Part shown: in pieces, positions 5,944 through 13,649 of the stretch
Position numbering within the stretch: position 1 is the stretch's first letter
How the letters are laid out: every line of letters starts with the position of its first letter
Origin: Actinomycetes bacterium
GTDB lineage: Bacteria; Actinomycetota; Coriobacteriia; WRKU01; WQUG01
Direction: 5' to 3'
DNA: 14,004 nucleotides
Assembly: GCA_009785855.1 (NCBI GenBank)
Contig: WQUG01000030.1
Span: forward strand, 1 to 14,004
Translations under genes and position numbers: made by a program
The notes under the pieces: model-generated
Told to the model about the DNA's origin: nothing
Database searches by the model: none
The model's input: the letters and a program-made list of their open reading frames with translations, nothing else

Positions 5944-8907
5944 TCAGATGCTTGTTTCACTTCTCCCTCTCCTCTTCCTCGTGGTATACATGAGCACAGC
6001 TGTGCCGACCAGGATGATACCCAAAGTCGTCAGCAGCAGGATACTATAGCCCTGGCCGGACAGCGGTAAGGTCATGGCCTGATAGTTCGGGAGCACCCGC
6101 TCGCCTGCCGTGTCCAGAGAGAAGGCCGGCGGAGATCCGTTCGCCTTGATGGTGATCGGGTTTGCGGTGTTCGTCGTCGAGACCGAGATCGTCCAGTCCC
6201 CCAGAGGCAACTGATAACCTGAGCCTGTTTGTGTTTCAACGAGTTTGTAGTCGCCTGCCTTCAGACCCCCGAAGTCGACGAGACCTGCGGTGTCACTGGT
6301 CGCCAGTATCGGAGCCTGAGAGGCATCGATGGCGCCCAGGGCATCGAGCGGATAGAGCATGAAATCAACCCCGGGCAGAGCAGTGCTCAGATCCCCGGTC
6401 GTCTTCGTGAACGAGAAGGGCACGACGGCCTTCTCGTAGTCGTTTCTGAAGTAGACCTCATAGATGCTCGCGCCGACGGGTACGGTCGTGAAGGTCACGC
6501 TCGAGACAGAGCTGGTCAACGCAGCTGGGCTGTTGCCGGAAGCCGTCGAAAGATAGTCGTAGCCCGCTATCGAGGCCACCGGCATGACCTCCTTGACCGT
6601 GTAGGTGGTCGAGGGGCTCAGGATATAGGGTGTTGCGGCAGGCGTCATGAACTGCACCGATCCCGTGAGACTCCCGCCGATCATCGAAAGCGTTGCCGTC
6701 GCCAGCAGCGTCCCGCTCGTACCCGCGCCCCCATACAGTTCGAAGGTCACCGGATAGCTTGGCGGCATGTCGGCCGAGTCCACCCCGGTCACCTCTTTGT
6801 AAGCCACCAGTCCCGTGTCGACATAGTAAAGTTGCAAGACACTGTTGGGAACAAGCAGATTGAAGCTGGTGACACCGTTGAGATTTCTTCCATTGAGGAG
6901 CACCTGTTGCAGTTTCGCTCCCGAGATGGTATTGCCCGCAGCGATCGGGGTGTTCGGCGGCTCAGCCCCTGTTTCTGTGAGCGCGGTCTGCAGCACCCCG
7001 TTCAGGTAGTATTCCACGGTATAGGGCAGCACATTGCGGAAGGTGACCGCGTCAAGAAGGTTGCCCTCGCTGCCTCTCACATAGCTTGCCGGGGGCGAAG
7101 CCGGATCGACCGCTGAAACGCTGACGAAGAGGAAGCGTACCAGATAGACCCCGGCCGGAACCGTATAGGTACCGGAATACGGCTTCCCGCCGTTGTTGCT
7201 GTTCCAGGGGCCTTTCCCATCCGTGATAGTCGTCACCGAGGCGTTTCCCCCGGTAGCCGTGGGATACGCGGAGGGGTTAGCGGGCACTTCGTCTTCGGGC
7301 ATGATGATCACGTTCATCGTGTCCTGTCCGTTACGCCCGGCATGCGCGAGCGTCCAGGTCAGGATCTCGCCGGGAGTCACCAGGACATCCTGGTATAAGG
7401 TGCCGATGTAGTTGGCGTTAAGCTCCGCGAACTGTGAGGGTCCGTCTGCCTGACCGTTCAGGTTGTAGGTAGTCGCGTTGCGACCGAGCTCGATCATCCC
7501 GTCCTGCGCGGTCGTGCGCCAGATGAGTCCCGCCGTCCCGTTCGCGAAGTTACCGTAATTGACGGTAGTAGCAACCTTCGGCGTCTCGAAACTGCCGTTC
7601 TGCAACGACATGTAATAGGGGACCTGGTACGCAGCAGACGTGACCGGTCCGGTCAAAGAGCCCGCGCCGTTGTCGACGACCGCCGATACCTGGTAGTACA
7701 TGCGTCCGCTGCTCTGGTTGAGCCCCAGGCGGTTTCCGTCGACCGCGACGTTGACGCTCGACCCGTCAGCAGAGATCGCCTGAGGATCGACCGGGCTCCA
7801 GGGGCCGCTCGCACTGGTGCTTTCCACCCAGGTATAGGTGACCGTCGCGCCGGGCGCTGCGGCGGCAGCTGCCAGAGCGCCGCTCGGCACCGCGGTCAGA
7901 AGCCCGTTCGAAGCTATGGTGTCCTTGATACCAAGCTCGGTGGTGGGCTGGTTGACGGTGATGTTGAAGGTGATCGTCACGTTGGTCGTGGTACCCGAGC
8001 CACCGCTGTTGTTGTACTTGAGTATGATGGTCGTCGAATTCGTGAAGTTCAGCGTGTACGAGAAGGGGCTGGTCGTCGTCACCGGGACCTGCGCGCTTAA
8101 CAGATTGGGGCCTTGCGCGCCGCCAAGCGGTCCCTGTGTGATGCTGGTGAACACGAGGTTGGTGTTCGTGGCGCCGATCGTGAGCGAATGCTGTTGTCCG
8201 ACATAGGTCGAGGTCACCGAGGTGTTGTACGTACTGGCGCCGCCGGTCACCGTCCCGGCCGTCTGGGGAACACCGTCGATCGCGACCGTGTAGCCGTTGA
8301 CATTGGTGATCGTCACCACATAGGTCGAGAGGTGTTCGACGGTGAAGGAGACGCCGGTGTCGGTCACCTCGACCGGAGTTTTCTCCGGGACCGGAGCCGC
8401 ATCGGTGGGAAGGTAGAGGAGCGAAAGCTGGTCGCTCGTCAGACCGTCGGGCATACCAGGGATCGTGACGCCTATGGTCAGTGGTGCATCCGGTGACGGC
8501 TCGAACTTCGTGCCGTCAGCAGTATAGACCGTGATGTCATAGGCGGTAAGTATCTGCAGATCGTCGAGAGACGGGTCGATGGCATAAGCGACTGCCTGCC
8601 CCTCGCGAGGCAGCTGCCCTTCGACCGTCACTGACACTGAGGACGTCGTCTGGAGGCTGGCGTCCGTATAGACCGTCGCCTGGAGCACCTGAGGGGTAAG
8701 GGTCGCCGCCGGGAGCGTCTGCGCGCTGGCGGCAGCGGTGGTCTCAGTCGACACCGAAGCGCTCTGACTGGCGCGCACCGGTTGTGAGATGGAAGCTATG
8801 ATGACGCAAGCTGCCAGCAGCAACGCAAGTACCCTGCCCTTGAGAGCCCTTGTTGTACGACTGCTGACCGTTGGTATCGCCCCCTCCCATTCATGGCTAC
8901 GAAACAC
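5944..8907 (-). CDS. Large pilus adhesin / tip-type pilin, LPLSG-anchored
   Basis: This 987-residue cell-surface protein has a signal peptide (core about 26-42, cleavage near VRA-S at 46). An N-terminal beta domain (about 65-200) is of the kind seen in Coriobacteria and Clostridia surface proteins (AYDITVYTADG to HLSTYVVTI). Ig-like segments follow to about 430. A carbohydrate-binding-like jelly roll (about 433-624) runs NGSFETP, IWRTTAQDGMIEL, SQFAELNA, LYQDVLVTPG, GNLLDAVTF. A MucBP-like strand region (YTVEYYLNGVLQ) and an isopeptide domain (700-825) follow. A SpaA/CNA-B domain has E-box E891 (KLVETQTGSGYQL). The sorting signal is LPLSG (947-951), a hydrophobic helix and RKRRGR. First gene of the pilus operon; adhesin or tip role is inferred from size and domains. 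The GTG at 8907 has only a weak AGG upstream, so the start is uncertain. Confidence 0.85.
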   Translation of the reverse strand: MFRSHEWEGAIPTVSSRTTRALKGRVLALLLAACVIIASISQPVRASQSASVSTETTAAASAQTLPAATLTPQVLQATVYTDASLQTTSSVSVTVEGQLPREGQAVAYAIDPSLDDLQILTAYDITVYTADGTKFEPSPDAPLTIGVTIPGMPDGLTSDQLSLLYLPTDAAPVPEKTPVEVTDTGVSFTVEHLSTYVVTITNVNGYTVAIDGVPQTAGTVTGGASTYNTSVTSTYVGQQHSLTIGATNTNLVFTSITQGPLGGAQGPNLLSAQVPVTTTSPFSYTLNFTNSTTIILKYNNSGGSGTTTNVTITFNITVNQPTTELGIKDTIASNGLLTAVPSGALAAAAAAPGATVTYTWVESTSASGPWSPVDPQAISADGSSVNVAVDGNRLGLNQSSGRMYYQVSAVVDNGAGSLTGPVTSAAYQVPYYMSLQNGSFETPKVATTVNYGNFANGTAGLIWRTTAQDGMIELGRNATTYNLNGQADGPSQFAELNANYIGTLYQDVLVTPGEILTWTLAHAGRNGQDTMNVIIMPEDEVPANPSAYPTATGGNASVTTITDGKGPWNSNNGGKPYSGTYTVPAGVYLVRFLFVSVSAVDPASPPASYVRGSEGNLLDAVTFRNVLPYTVEYYLNGVLQTALTETGAEPPNTPIAAGNTISGAKLQQVLLNGRNLNGVTSFNLLVPNSVLQLYYVDTGLVAYKEVTGVDSADMPPSYPVTFELYGGAGTSGTLLATATLSMIGGSLTGSVQFMTPAATPYILSPSTTYTVKEVMPVASIAGYDYLSTASGNSPAALTSSVSSVTFTTVPVGASIYEVYFRNDYEKAVVPFSFTKTTGDLSTALPGVDFMLYPLDALGAIDASQAPILATSDTAGLVDFGGLKAGDYKLVETQTGSGYQLPLGDWTISVSTTNTANPITIKANGSPPAFSLDTAGERVLPNYQAMTLPLSGQGYSILLLTTLGIILVGTAVLMYTTRKRRGRSETSI

Positions 8908-8923
8908 ACCGTAAACCTATAAT

Positions 8924-8953
8924 ATGATAACAGGGTGAACGCTGCGATGTAAG
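8924..8953 (-). promoter_or_regulatory. Candidate promoter of the pilus operon
   Basis: On the minus strand CTTACA (8953-8948) and TATCAT (8929-8924) are 18 bp apart, with TG one base before the hexamer, giving the extended -10 TGTTATCAT. Start would fall near 8917, leaving only about 10 nt before the GTG at 8907. The -35 matches TTGACA at four positions. This is the only promoter-like signal in the 138-nt gap between pnp and the pilus genes. Confidence 0.45.
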
Positions 8954-9007
8954 AGGAATATAGAGGCCGTCACCAGCGCGTAATATGTGTATAAAAGCCG
9001 GATCGCA

Positions 9008-9036
9008 AGGGCCCGTCCTGAAAAGAGACGGGCCCT
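9008..9036 (-). terminator. Terminator downstream of pnp
   Basis: Arms 9008-9017 and 9027-9036 form a perfect 10-bp GC-rich stem (AGGGCCCGTC / GACGGGCCCT) with a 9-nt loop, starting 9 nt after the pnp stop. The U-tract is poor: two U's directly after the stem and a TTTT run about 11 nt further. It is still the obvious end of the rpsO-pnp transcript and isolates it from the pilus promoter. Confidence 0.72.
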
Positions 9037-9045
9037 GATGCTTGT

Positions 9046-11232
9046 TTAGTGGTGACGCCGGGGTCTGCGGTCATCGCCGCGACCGCCGCCTCGCCCTCCA
9101 CGGTCGTCGCGGCGCGGGCGATCGCCGCCCCCGCCGGTCCAGCTGCCTTCCGGTGCGTCGGGCTTATCGAGGCGGTCGAGCGAGACCTTGCCGTTGTCAT
9201 CGACCTCAAGGACCGTGACGTCGACCTCGTCACCGAGGTTCAGGACGTCTTCGACCTTGCCGATCCGTCCGTTGGCCATGCGCGAGATATGCAGCAGGCC
9301 GTCCTTACCCGGCATCAGCGAGACGAAGGCCCCGAAGCTCTGGATGCCCACGACCTTGCCATGATACTCCTCGCCTACTTCAGGATCCTTGACGATCATG
9401 TTGATGCGGCGCGCCGCCTCTTCCCCGCCGAGGTCCTTGGACCCGATGAAGATGACGCCGTCCTCCTGGATATCGATCGAGGCCCCGGTCTCCTCCTGGA
9501 TGGCGCGGATGACCTTGCCGCCCGACCCGATCACCTCGCGGATCTTGTCGACCGGGATCTTGATCGTGATGACGCGTGGCGCGTACTCGCTGAGCTCTTC
9601 GCGCGGCTCTGGCAGAGCTTCGAGCATCTTGCCCAGGATATGAGCGCGCCCCGCCTTGGCCTGCTCGATGGCGCGGGTCAGGATCTCCAGCGAAAGTCCC
9701 TTGGCCTTGTTGTCCATCTGCAGAGCCGTGATGCCCTTGGCGGTGCCGGCCACCTTGAAGTCCATGTCCCCGAGGAAGTCCTCCAGCCCCTGGATGTCAG
9801 AGAGCACGGCGACCTTGTCGCCTTCTTTGATGAGCCCCATGGCGATACCGGAGACCGGGGCCTTGATGGGCACGCCGGCGTCCATGAGCGCAAGCGTCGA
9901 TCCGCAGACCGAGGCCATCGAGGATGAGCCGTTGCTCTCGAGCACTTCCGAGACCACGCGGATCGCGTAGGGGAAGTCCTCGCGCGAGGGCAGCATCGGG
10001 CGCAGGGCGCGCTCCGCGAGCGCTCCGTGGCCGATCGCGCGGCGGTTCGGTCCGCGCATGAAACCCGTCTCGCCCGTGGCGAAGGGCGGGAAGTTGTAGT
10101 GATGAAGGTAGTACTTGCCCTCTGCGGGGTCGATCGTGTCAAGGCGCTGCCACTCGCTCAGCATGCCGAGCGCCGCGATCGAGAGCACCTGGGTCTGTCC
10201 GCGCGTGAAGAGTCCGTCGCCGTGGCTGCGGGGCAGGAAACCGGCCACACAGCTGATGGGACGGATCTCGTCGAGAGTGCGTCCATCGGCGCGCTCGCCT
10301 TCGTCGAGCACCATGGCGCGCATGGTCTTCTTCTCAAGGGACTTCAGCGCCGCCTTGATCTTGCCACCCCACTCGGCGCGCTCCTCGTCGCTGAAGGTCT
10401 CGGTGATCGCCGCCTTGACCTCGTCGACATCGGCCATGCGCGCATGCTTGTCGGCGTTGTGCAGGGCAGCGCGCATCCTTCCGGCGTCAGCCTCGGCCAC
10501 GCGCTCGGAGATCCACTCGGGCGTCTCATCGAGCTCGAAGGTAAGCGGCGTCGGGTCGACACGCGCGACCAGGCGCTCCTGAGCCGCGCAGAACTCACCG
10601 AGGGCCTCCTGGGCGAACATCATCGCGGCGAGCAGATCCTCTTCTGCGACCTCGTCTGCGCCGGCCTCGATCATATAGACGGCGTCACGCGAGCCGCCGA
10701 CCACGAGGTCGAGGTCGCTACCCTCTTCCTCTTCGAAGGTCGGGTTGACGATGAACTGACCTGCGGCGTCACGCGCGATGCGCACGCCGGCAAGCGGCCC
10801 CTCGAAGGGGATGCCGGCGATGAGCAGCGCTGCCGAGGCGCCCATGATCGAGATCACGTCGGGCTGGTTGTCCTGGTCGGCGGACAGCACCGTGGCCACC
10901 ACCTGCACGTCGTTACGGAATCCATCAGCGAAGGCGCTGCGCAGGGGCCGGTCGATCATGCGAGCCGTCAGGATACCCTTCTCGCTGGCGCGTCCCTCAC
11001 GCTTCAGAAAGCCGCCGGGGATCTTTCCTGCCGCATACATGCGCTCCTCGAAATCGACCGTCAGGGGGAAGAAGTCATAGTCCTTCTTCTCCTTTGACGC
11101 CGTCGCGGTCACCAGCACGACGGTGTCGCCCTGGCGCACCAGACACGACCCGCCGGCCTGACGGGCGAGCTCGCCTGTCTCAAGTGAATACTCTTTCCCG
11201 AAGAGTTCGAACGTTTCTACAAGCTTTGTCAT
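9046..11232 (-). CDS. pnp: Polyribonucleotide nucleotidyltransferase (PNPase)
   Basis: This 728-residue exoribonuclease degrades RNA 3' to 5' by phosphorolysis as a trimer. Domain order is complete: RNase PH-like core 1 (about 1-220), helical linker, catalytic RNase PH-like core 2 (about 310-540), KH domain with GSGG loop (569-572) and S1 domain (about 620-690, KVVGIQSFGAFVSLMPGKDGLLHIS). Catalytic D485, D491 and K493 lie in EDFLGDMDFK. The last ~35 residues are an unusual Gly/Arg/Asp-rich RGG-like tail (RPRRDDRGGRGGGRGDDRRPRRHH). The ATG at 11232 has AAGGA six bases upstream. It follows rpsO by 20 nt, the classic rpsO-pnp order. Confidence 0.98.
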   Translation of the reverse strand: MTKLVETFELFGKEYSLETGELARQAGGSCLVRQGDTVVLVTATASKEKKDYDFFPLTVDFEERMYAAGKIPGGFLKREGRASEKGILTARMIDRPLRSAFADGFRNDVQVVATVLSADQDNQPDVISIMGASAALLIAGIPFEGPLAGVRIARDAAGQFIVNPTFEEEEGSDLDLVVGGSRDAVYMIEAGADEVAEEDLLAAMMFAQEALGEFCAAQERLVARVDPTPLTFELDETPEWISERVAEADAGRMRAALHNADKHARMADVDEVKAAITETFSDEERAEWGGKIKAALKSLEKKTMRAMVLDEGERADGRTLDEIRPISCVAGFLPRSHGDGLFTRGQTQVLSIAALGMLSEWQRLDTIDPAEGKYYLHHYNFPPFATGETGFMRGPNRRAIGHGALAERALRPMLPSREDFPYAIRVVSEVLESNGSSSMASVCGSTLALMDAGVPIKAPVSGIAMGLIKEGDKVAVLSDIQGLEDFLGDMDFKVAGTAKGITALQMDNKAKGLSLEILTRAIEQAKAGRAHILGKMLEALPEPREELSEYAPRVITIKIPVDKIREVIGSGGKVIRAIQEETGASIDIQEDGVIFIGSKDLGGEEAARRINMIVKDPEVGEEYHGKVVGIQSFGAFVSLMPGKDGLLHISRMANGRIGKVEDVLNLGDEVDVTVLEVDDNGKVSLDRLDKPDAPEGSWTGGGGDRPRRDDRGGRGGGRGDDRRPRRHH

Positions 11233-11252
11233 ATTCTTCCTTCTTCTTTCAA

Positions 11253-11522
11253 TCAGCCGCGGATACCCAGTTTGGCTATCAACTCACGGTAGGTCTCGAT
11301 ATCACGTCTCATCAGGTAGTTCAGCAGACGCTTGCGCTGACCGACCAGCTTGAGCAGACCCCGGCGCGTGTGATGGTCGTGGGGGTGTGCGTCAAGATGG
11401 ACGTTAAGGTCTTTGATGCGTTGCGTGAGCAGTGCGATCTGGACTTGCGCAGAACCGGAGTTCTTCTCATCGCCGCCGTACTCAGTGATGATCTGAGCTT
11501 TGACTTCCTTGGTCAAAGGCAT
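11253..11522 (-). CDS. rpsO: 30S ribosomal protein S15
   Basis: This 89-residue protein, exactly the usual S15 length, starts [16 protein letters not shown]. It contains the conserved [42 protein letters not shown] and [16 protein letters not shown]15 binds the central domain of 16S rRNA early in small-subunit assembly. The reading frame stays open upstream to 11627, but ATG 11522 is chosen because it matches the family N-terminus and has AGGTGA seven bases upstream. Confidence 0.98.
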   Translation of the reverse strand: MPLTKEVKAQIITEYGGDEKNSGSAQVQIALLTQRIKDLNVHLDAHPHDHHTRRGLLKLVGQRKRLLNYLMRRDIETYRELIAKLGIRG

Positions 11523-11560
11523 AGTGACTTCACCTGTCTTTCCTGTCCGCCCTGCTCCGA

Positions 11561-11583
11561 GCACGCCGCTGGTGAAAGCGCGC
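11561..11583 (-). promoter_or_regulatory. Possible structured rpsO leader
   Basis: If transcription starts near 11609, rpsO has a leader of about 87 nt. Within it 11578-11583 pairs with 11561-11566 (6 bp, one G-U) around an 11-nt loop. In several bacteria S15 represses its own mRNA by binding a leader structure. The hairpin here is modest, and I cannot match it to a known S15 leader class by eye. Confidence 0.3.
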
Positions 11584-11615
11584 GCCCCAGCACAGGGTAC
11601 TGTTACAGCTTGACC

Positions 11616-11645
11616 AGTGTAGCACACCGCGCTATGCGATGTCGG
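11616..11645 (-). promoter_or_regulatory. Candidate promoter of rpsO-pnp
   Basis: On the minus strand CCGACA (11645-11640) and TACACT (11621-11616) are separated by 18 bp. TG one base before the -10 gives TGCTACACT, one base different from the nonamer at the feo and Phd/PIN promoters. The -35 lies in the last codons of the upstream E2-like gene. Read-through from that gene is also possible. Confidence 0.5.
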
Positions 11646-12459
11646 CCTTGACGTCGGCGGGTGCTGTCTCGAGCTTGTCCGGATGCGTGATCATCTGCTC
11701 CATGAAGCGGCTCGCGCGCACGAATCCCGCCCCGTTCGTGATGCGCTCGTCCAGCGTGACGCCCAGAGCGAAACTCCGGGGGCGGGTCGTCGAGAAGCCC
11801 AGAGCCAAAAACGTCGAACAGGTCCCGAACTCGTAGAGATGGTGATAGAGCACCGGTCCGCGGATCGAGGCCATGTTCGTGAAGAACATGCTGCAGTGAA
11901 AGGGGCTCGCCTCGATGAGCGCTGCCGGCAGTTTGCCGTGCTTCTCCAACCAGACCAGGAAGCCCACGATCGAAGACGGCAGACCCGGCAGCTTCAGGAT
12001 GCTCCCGGCGATCCTGTCGACCGAGTTGGCGTTATCCGGCGCCCGGTTCAAGACGATGGCCGCCTCAAGCCTTTCCGCGACCTCGTCGAGGGTCTCAGAA
12101 CCGTCGAAGTGCACCTTGACCACGGTCTCTGGCTGATCCCCGACGCCATCCCAGTCGCTCTTAAGCGTCACAAAGGACACGGAGATGTCGTTATGGGCAT
12201 AAAGCCGCTTGTTGACCAGGAAGCGGTTGATGAAGGGGAACTGCGAGCAGGTGCGTACGTAGGCGGCGATGATGACCGCCATGAGCGTGATGTGGGGCCC
12301 CTCTCCCCCTTTGCGGGCCTTGAGATAGGCGTCGACCTTGTCTGAGTCGAACTCCCAGGTGACCTGGTTACAGGAGTCCCAGCGATGCTTCATGATGTAG
12401 CCCATGAAGCGCGTGATCGGGTCGATCGAGCGTATGCGACGCCCGTCGCTGCGTCCCAT
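11632..12459 (-). CDS. Stand-alone E2/CAT-like acyltransferase-fold protein with replaced catalytic residues
   Basis: This 275-residue protein resembles the catalytic domain of 2-oxoacid dehydrogenase E2 and chloramphenicol acetyltransferase, but lacks lipoyl and E3-binding domains. Recognisable parts are [53 protein letters not shown] and a C-terminal [19 protein letters not shown]. In active members the last motif reads HRxxDG with catalytic His and Asp; here they are Glu238 and Asn242. No E1 or E3 genes are nearby. It may therefore be a scaffold, a regulator, or an enzyme using other residues. The ATG at 12459 overlaps the upstream HD gene stop as TGATG, with no strong Shine-Dalgarno, implying coupling. 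Fold assignment is good; function unknown. Confidence 0.75.
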   Translation of the reverse strand: MGRSDGRRIRSIDPITRFMGYIMKHRWDSCNQVTWEFDSDKVDAYLKARKGGEGPHITLMAVIIAAYVRTCSQFPFINRFLVNKRLYAHNDISVSFVTLKSDWDGVGDQPETVVKVHFDGSETLDEVAERLEAAIVLNRAPDNANSVDRIAGSILKLPGLPSSIVGFLVWLEKHGKLPAALIEASPFHCSMFFTNMASIRGPVLYHHLYEFGTCSTFLALGFSTTRPRSFALGVTLDERITNGAGFVRASRFMEQMITHPDKLETAPADVKADIA

Positions 12460-13037
12460 CAGGCGGCCTGTCCCGCAAGCCCGATCTCACCGGCGACCGC
12501 GCGCATGCCGGCGATGGTGCCCTCGATGAGCGCGTCCAGTTCGACGCCGAGCATCTCGGCGCCCTGCAAAACGATGTCGCGATCGACCCCGGCGGCGAAG
12601 GCCTTGCTCTTGAACTTCTTGCGCACGGACTTGACCTCGATGGTGAGCACCGATCTGTCGGGGCGCATCAGCACCGCCGCGGTGACCAGACCGCAGAGCT
12701 CGTCACAGGCGAAGAGCACCTTCTCCATCACCAGCTCCGGTTTCACGTCAGAACAGTGCGGCCAACCGTGACTGATGACAGCGCGCACGAAAGCCTCGTC
12801 ATAACCGGCCTCGCGCAGCAGCTCCGGCGTCTTGTGGCAGTGCTCGTCGGGCCACTGCTCGTAGTCAAGGTCATGGAGCAGCCCGACCTGCCCCCAGTAG
12901 TCGACATCCTCGCCATAGACGCCGGCGAAGTGGCGCATCATCCCGCGCACGGCGCGCCCATGTTTGCGCAACGAATCGCTCGAATTATAGCGGTCGAGCA
13001 GCTCTTCTGCCTGCGCATCGGTCAAAGGTAAGGTCAT
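12459..13037 (-). CDS. HD-domain putative phosphohydrolase
   Basis: This 192-residue cytosolic protein has an HD metal-binding set: H26 (RKHGRAVRG), H55-D56 in LLHDLDYE, H90 in VISHGWPH and D112 in CDELCG. This is the usual H...HD...H...D pattern of metal-dependent phosphohydrolases. The C-terminal half contains TIEVKSVRKKFKSKAFAAGVDR, common in small uncharacterised HD proteins of Clostridia and Coriobacteria. Substrate unknown. The ATG at 13037 is chosen over an in-frame TTG at 13061 because GGAG lies six bases upstream. It is followed without gap by the E2-like gene. Confidence 0.82.
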   Translation of the reverse strand: MTLPLTDAQAEELLDRYNSSDSLRKHGRAVRGMMRHFAGVYGEDVDYWGQVGLLHDLDYEQWPDEHCHKTPELLREAGYDEAFVRAVISHGWPHCSDVKPELVMEKVLFACDELCGLVTAAVLMRPDRSVLTIEVKSVRKKFKSKAFAAGVDRDIVLQGAEMLGVELDALIEGTIAGMRAVAGEIGLAGQAA

Positions 13038-13080
13038 AGCGGTCTCCAAATCTCCCGACAACGGTTCCTATGATATATTG

Positions 13081-13099
13081 AGCTGTCGTTCAGACAGCT
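13081..13099 (-). terminator. Small hairpin across the MazF-type toxin stop
   Basis: AGCTGTC (13081-13087) and GACAGCT (13093-13099) form a perfect 7-bp stem with a 5-nt loop that contains most of the toxin stop codon. No U-tract follows on the minus strand (CAATATATC), so it is at best a weak terminator or 3' stabiliser. The 52-nt gap before the HD gene (13038-13089) is otherwise AT-rich around 13070-13080 and may carry a promoter I cannot define. Confidence 0.3.
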
Positions 13100-13416
13100 A
13101 AGAGTTTATGAGCGGCTTCTCGCGCAGCATCGGTCACCGCTTTGTCAAGATGCCCGATCTTGGCACCCAACCAACCAGCACGGACCGCTGACAATTTGTC
13201 TACCTCAAGATAGCAGCTACGATCAAGACCGTTCGTCGTGGTCGGCTCGACCGGGATTCGAAGTTCATTCCCTTCGACAGGATAGCTGGTCAGCGGTATC
13301 ACTATCGCAGAGTCACCCGTATCGAACTTCGGATCCTGAAAGAACACGACCGGGCGAGGCTTGCTTGTGTAGGTCCCCCCGGCGATGGTGACGACATCTC
13401 CCCATTGATACTTCAT
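13090..13416 (-). CDS. MazF/PemK-type endoribonuclease toxin
   Basis: This is a 108-residue protein with the CcdB/MazF-like fold signature: WGDVVTIAGG (5-14), KPRPVVFFQDPKF (19-31) with candidate catalytic Arg21, VIPLTSYP (39-46) with Thr43, and ELRIPVEPTTTNGLDRSCYLEVDKLSAV. It ends LGAKIGHLD, as in MazF relatives. Such toxins cut mRNA at short sequences; the cut site cannot be predicted here. The ATG at 13416 overlaps the antitoxin stop as TGATG. An in-frame TTG at 13431 is less likely. Length and motifs look intact. Confidence 0.85.
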   Translation of the reverse strand: MKYQWGDVVTIAGGTYTSKPRPVVFFQDPKFDTGDSAIVIPLTSYPVEGNELRIPVEPTTTNGLDRSCYLEVDKLSAVRAGWLGAKIGHLDKAVTDAAREAAHKLLAV

Positions 13417-13637
13417 CACCACTGGCCCCAATCCGCTCGTGCTTCATCCAGGAAGTCCATCGTCTGGGTCCGGTGACTGTCCCCTGCAGAAAGACTGAGC
13501 GGGATAGCCCGGTCCCTCACCGTCTGCTTCACCAGCATCCTGACAACACTTGGGGCATCAAGGCCCAACGATTCGACGACCTGAGTAAAGTCCTTCTTGA
13601 GGGACTCATCCATTCTCACCGTTAGAGTTGATGTCAT
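13416..13637 (-). CDS. Type II antitoxin, RelB/DinJ (ribbon-helix-helix) family
   Basis: This is a 73-residue protein. Residues 2-9 (TSTLTVRM) form the DNA-binding strand, followed by ESLKKDFTQVVESLGLDAPSVVRMLVKQTVRDRAIPLSLS, the RelB/DinJ ribbon-helix-helix signature. The rest is the toxin-binding tail. The ATG at 13637 has a perfect GGAGG seven bases upstream. It is coupled to the MazF-type toxin, although RelB/DinJ proteins more often pair with RelE/YafQ toxins. It likely represses its own promoter through the palindrome at 13650-13676. Confidence 0.87.
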   Translation of the reverse strand: MTSTLTVRMDESLKKDFTQVVESLGLDAPSVVRMLVKQTVRDRAIPLSLSAGDSHRTQTMDFLDEARADWGQW

Positions 13638-13649
13638 TTGAATACCTCC

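Noticed and set aside
5904..5960. Longer backbone pilin N-terminus from GTG 5960 or ATG 5933
   Set aside because: Both would put charged residues before a clean signal peptide beginning MKTRKK; not excluded, because GTG 5960 has a fair Shine-Dalgarno.
9049..11097. Two long plus-strand frames (292 and 356 codons) antisense to pnp
   Set aside because: Composition is Asp/Arg/Leu/His-rich shadow sequence, with no domain or ribosome binding site, opposite a complete PNPase.
11523..11627. N-terminal extension of S15
   Set aside because: The extra 35 codons do not resemble any S15. ATG 11522 matches the family start and length and has a good Shine-Dalgarno; the extension would also overlap the promoter.
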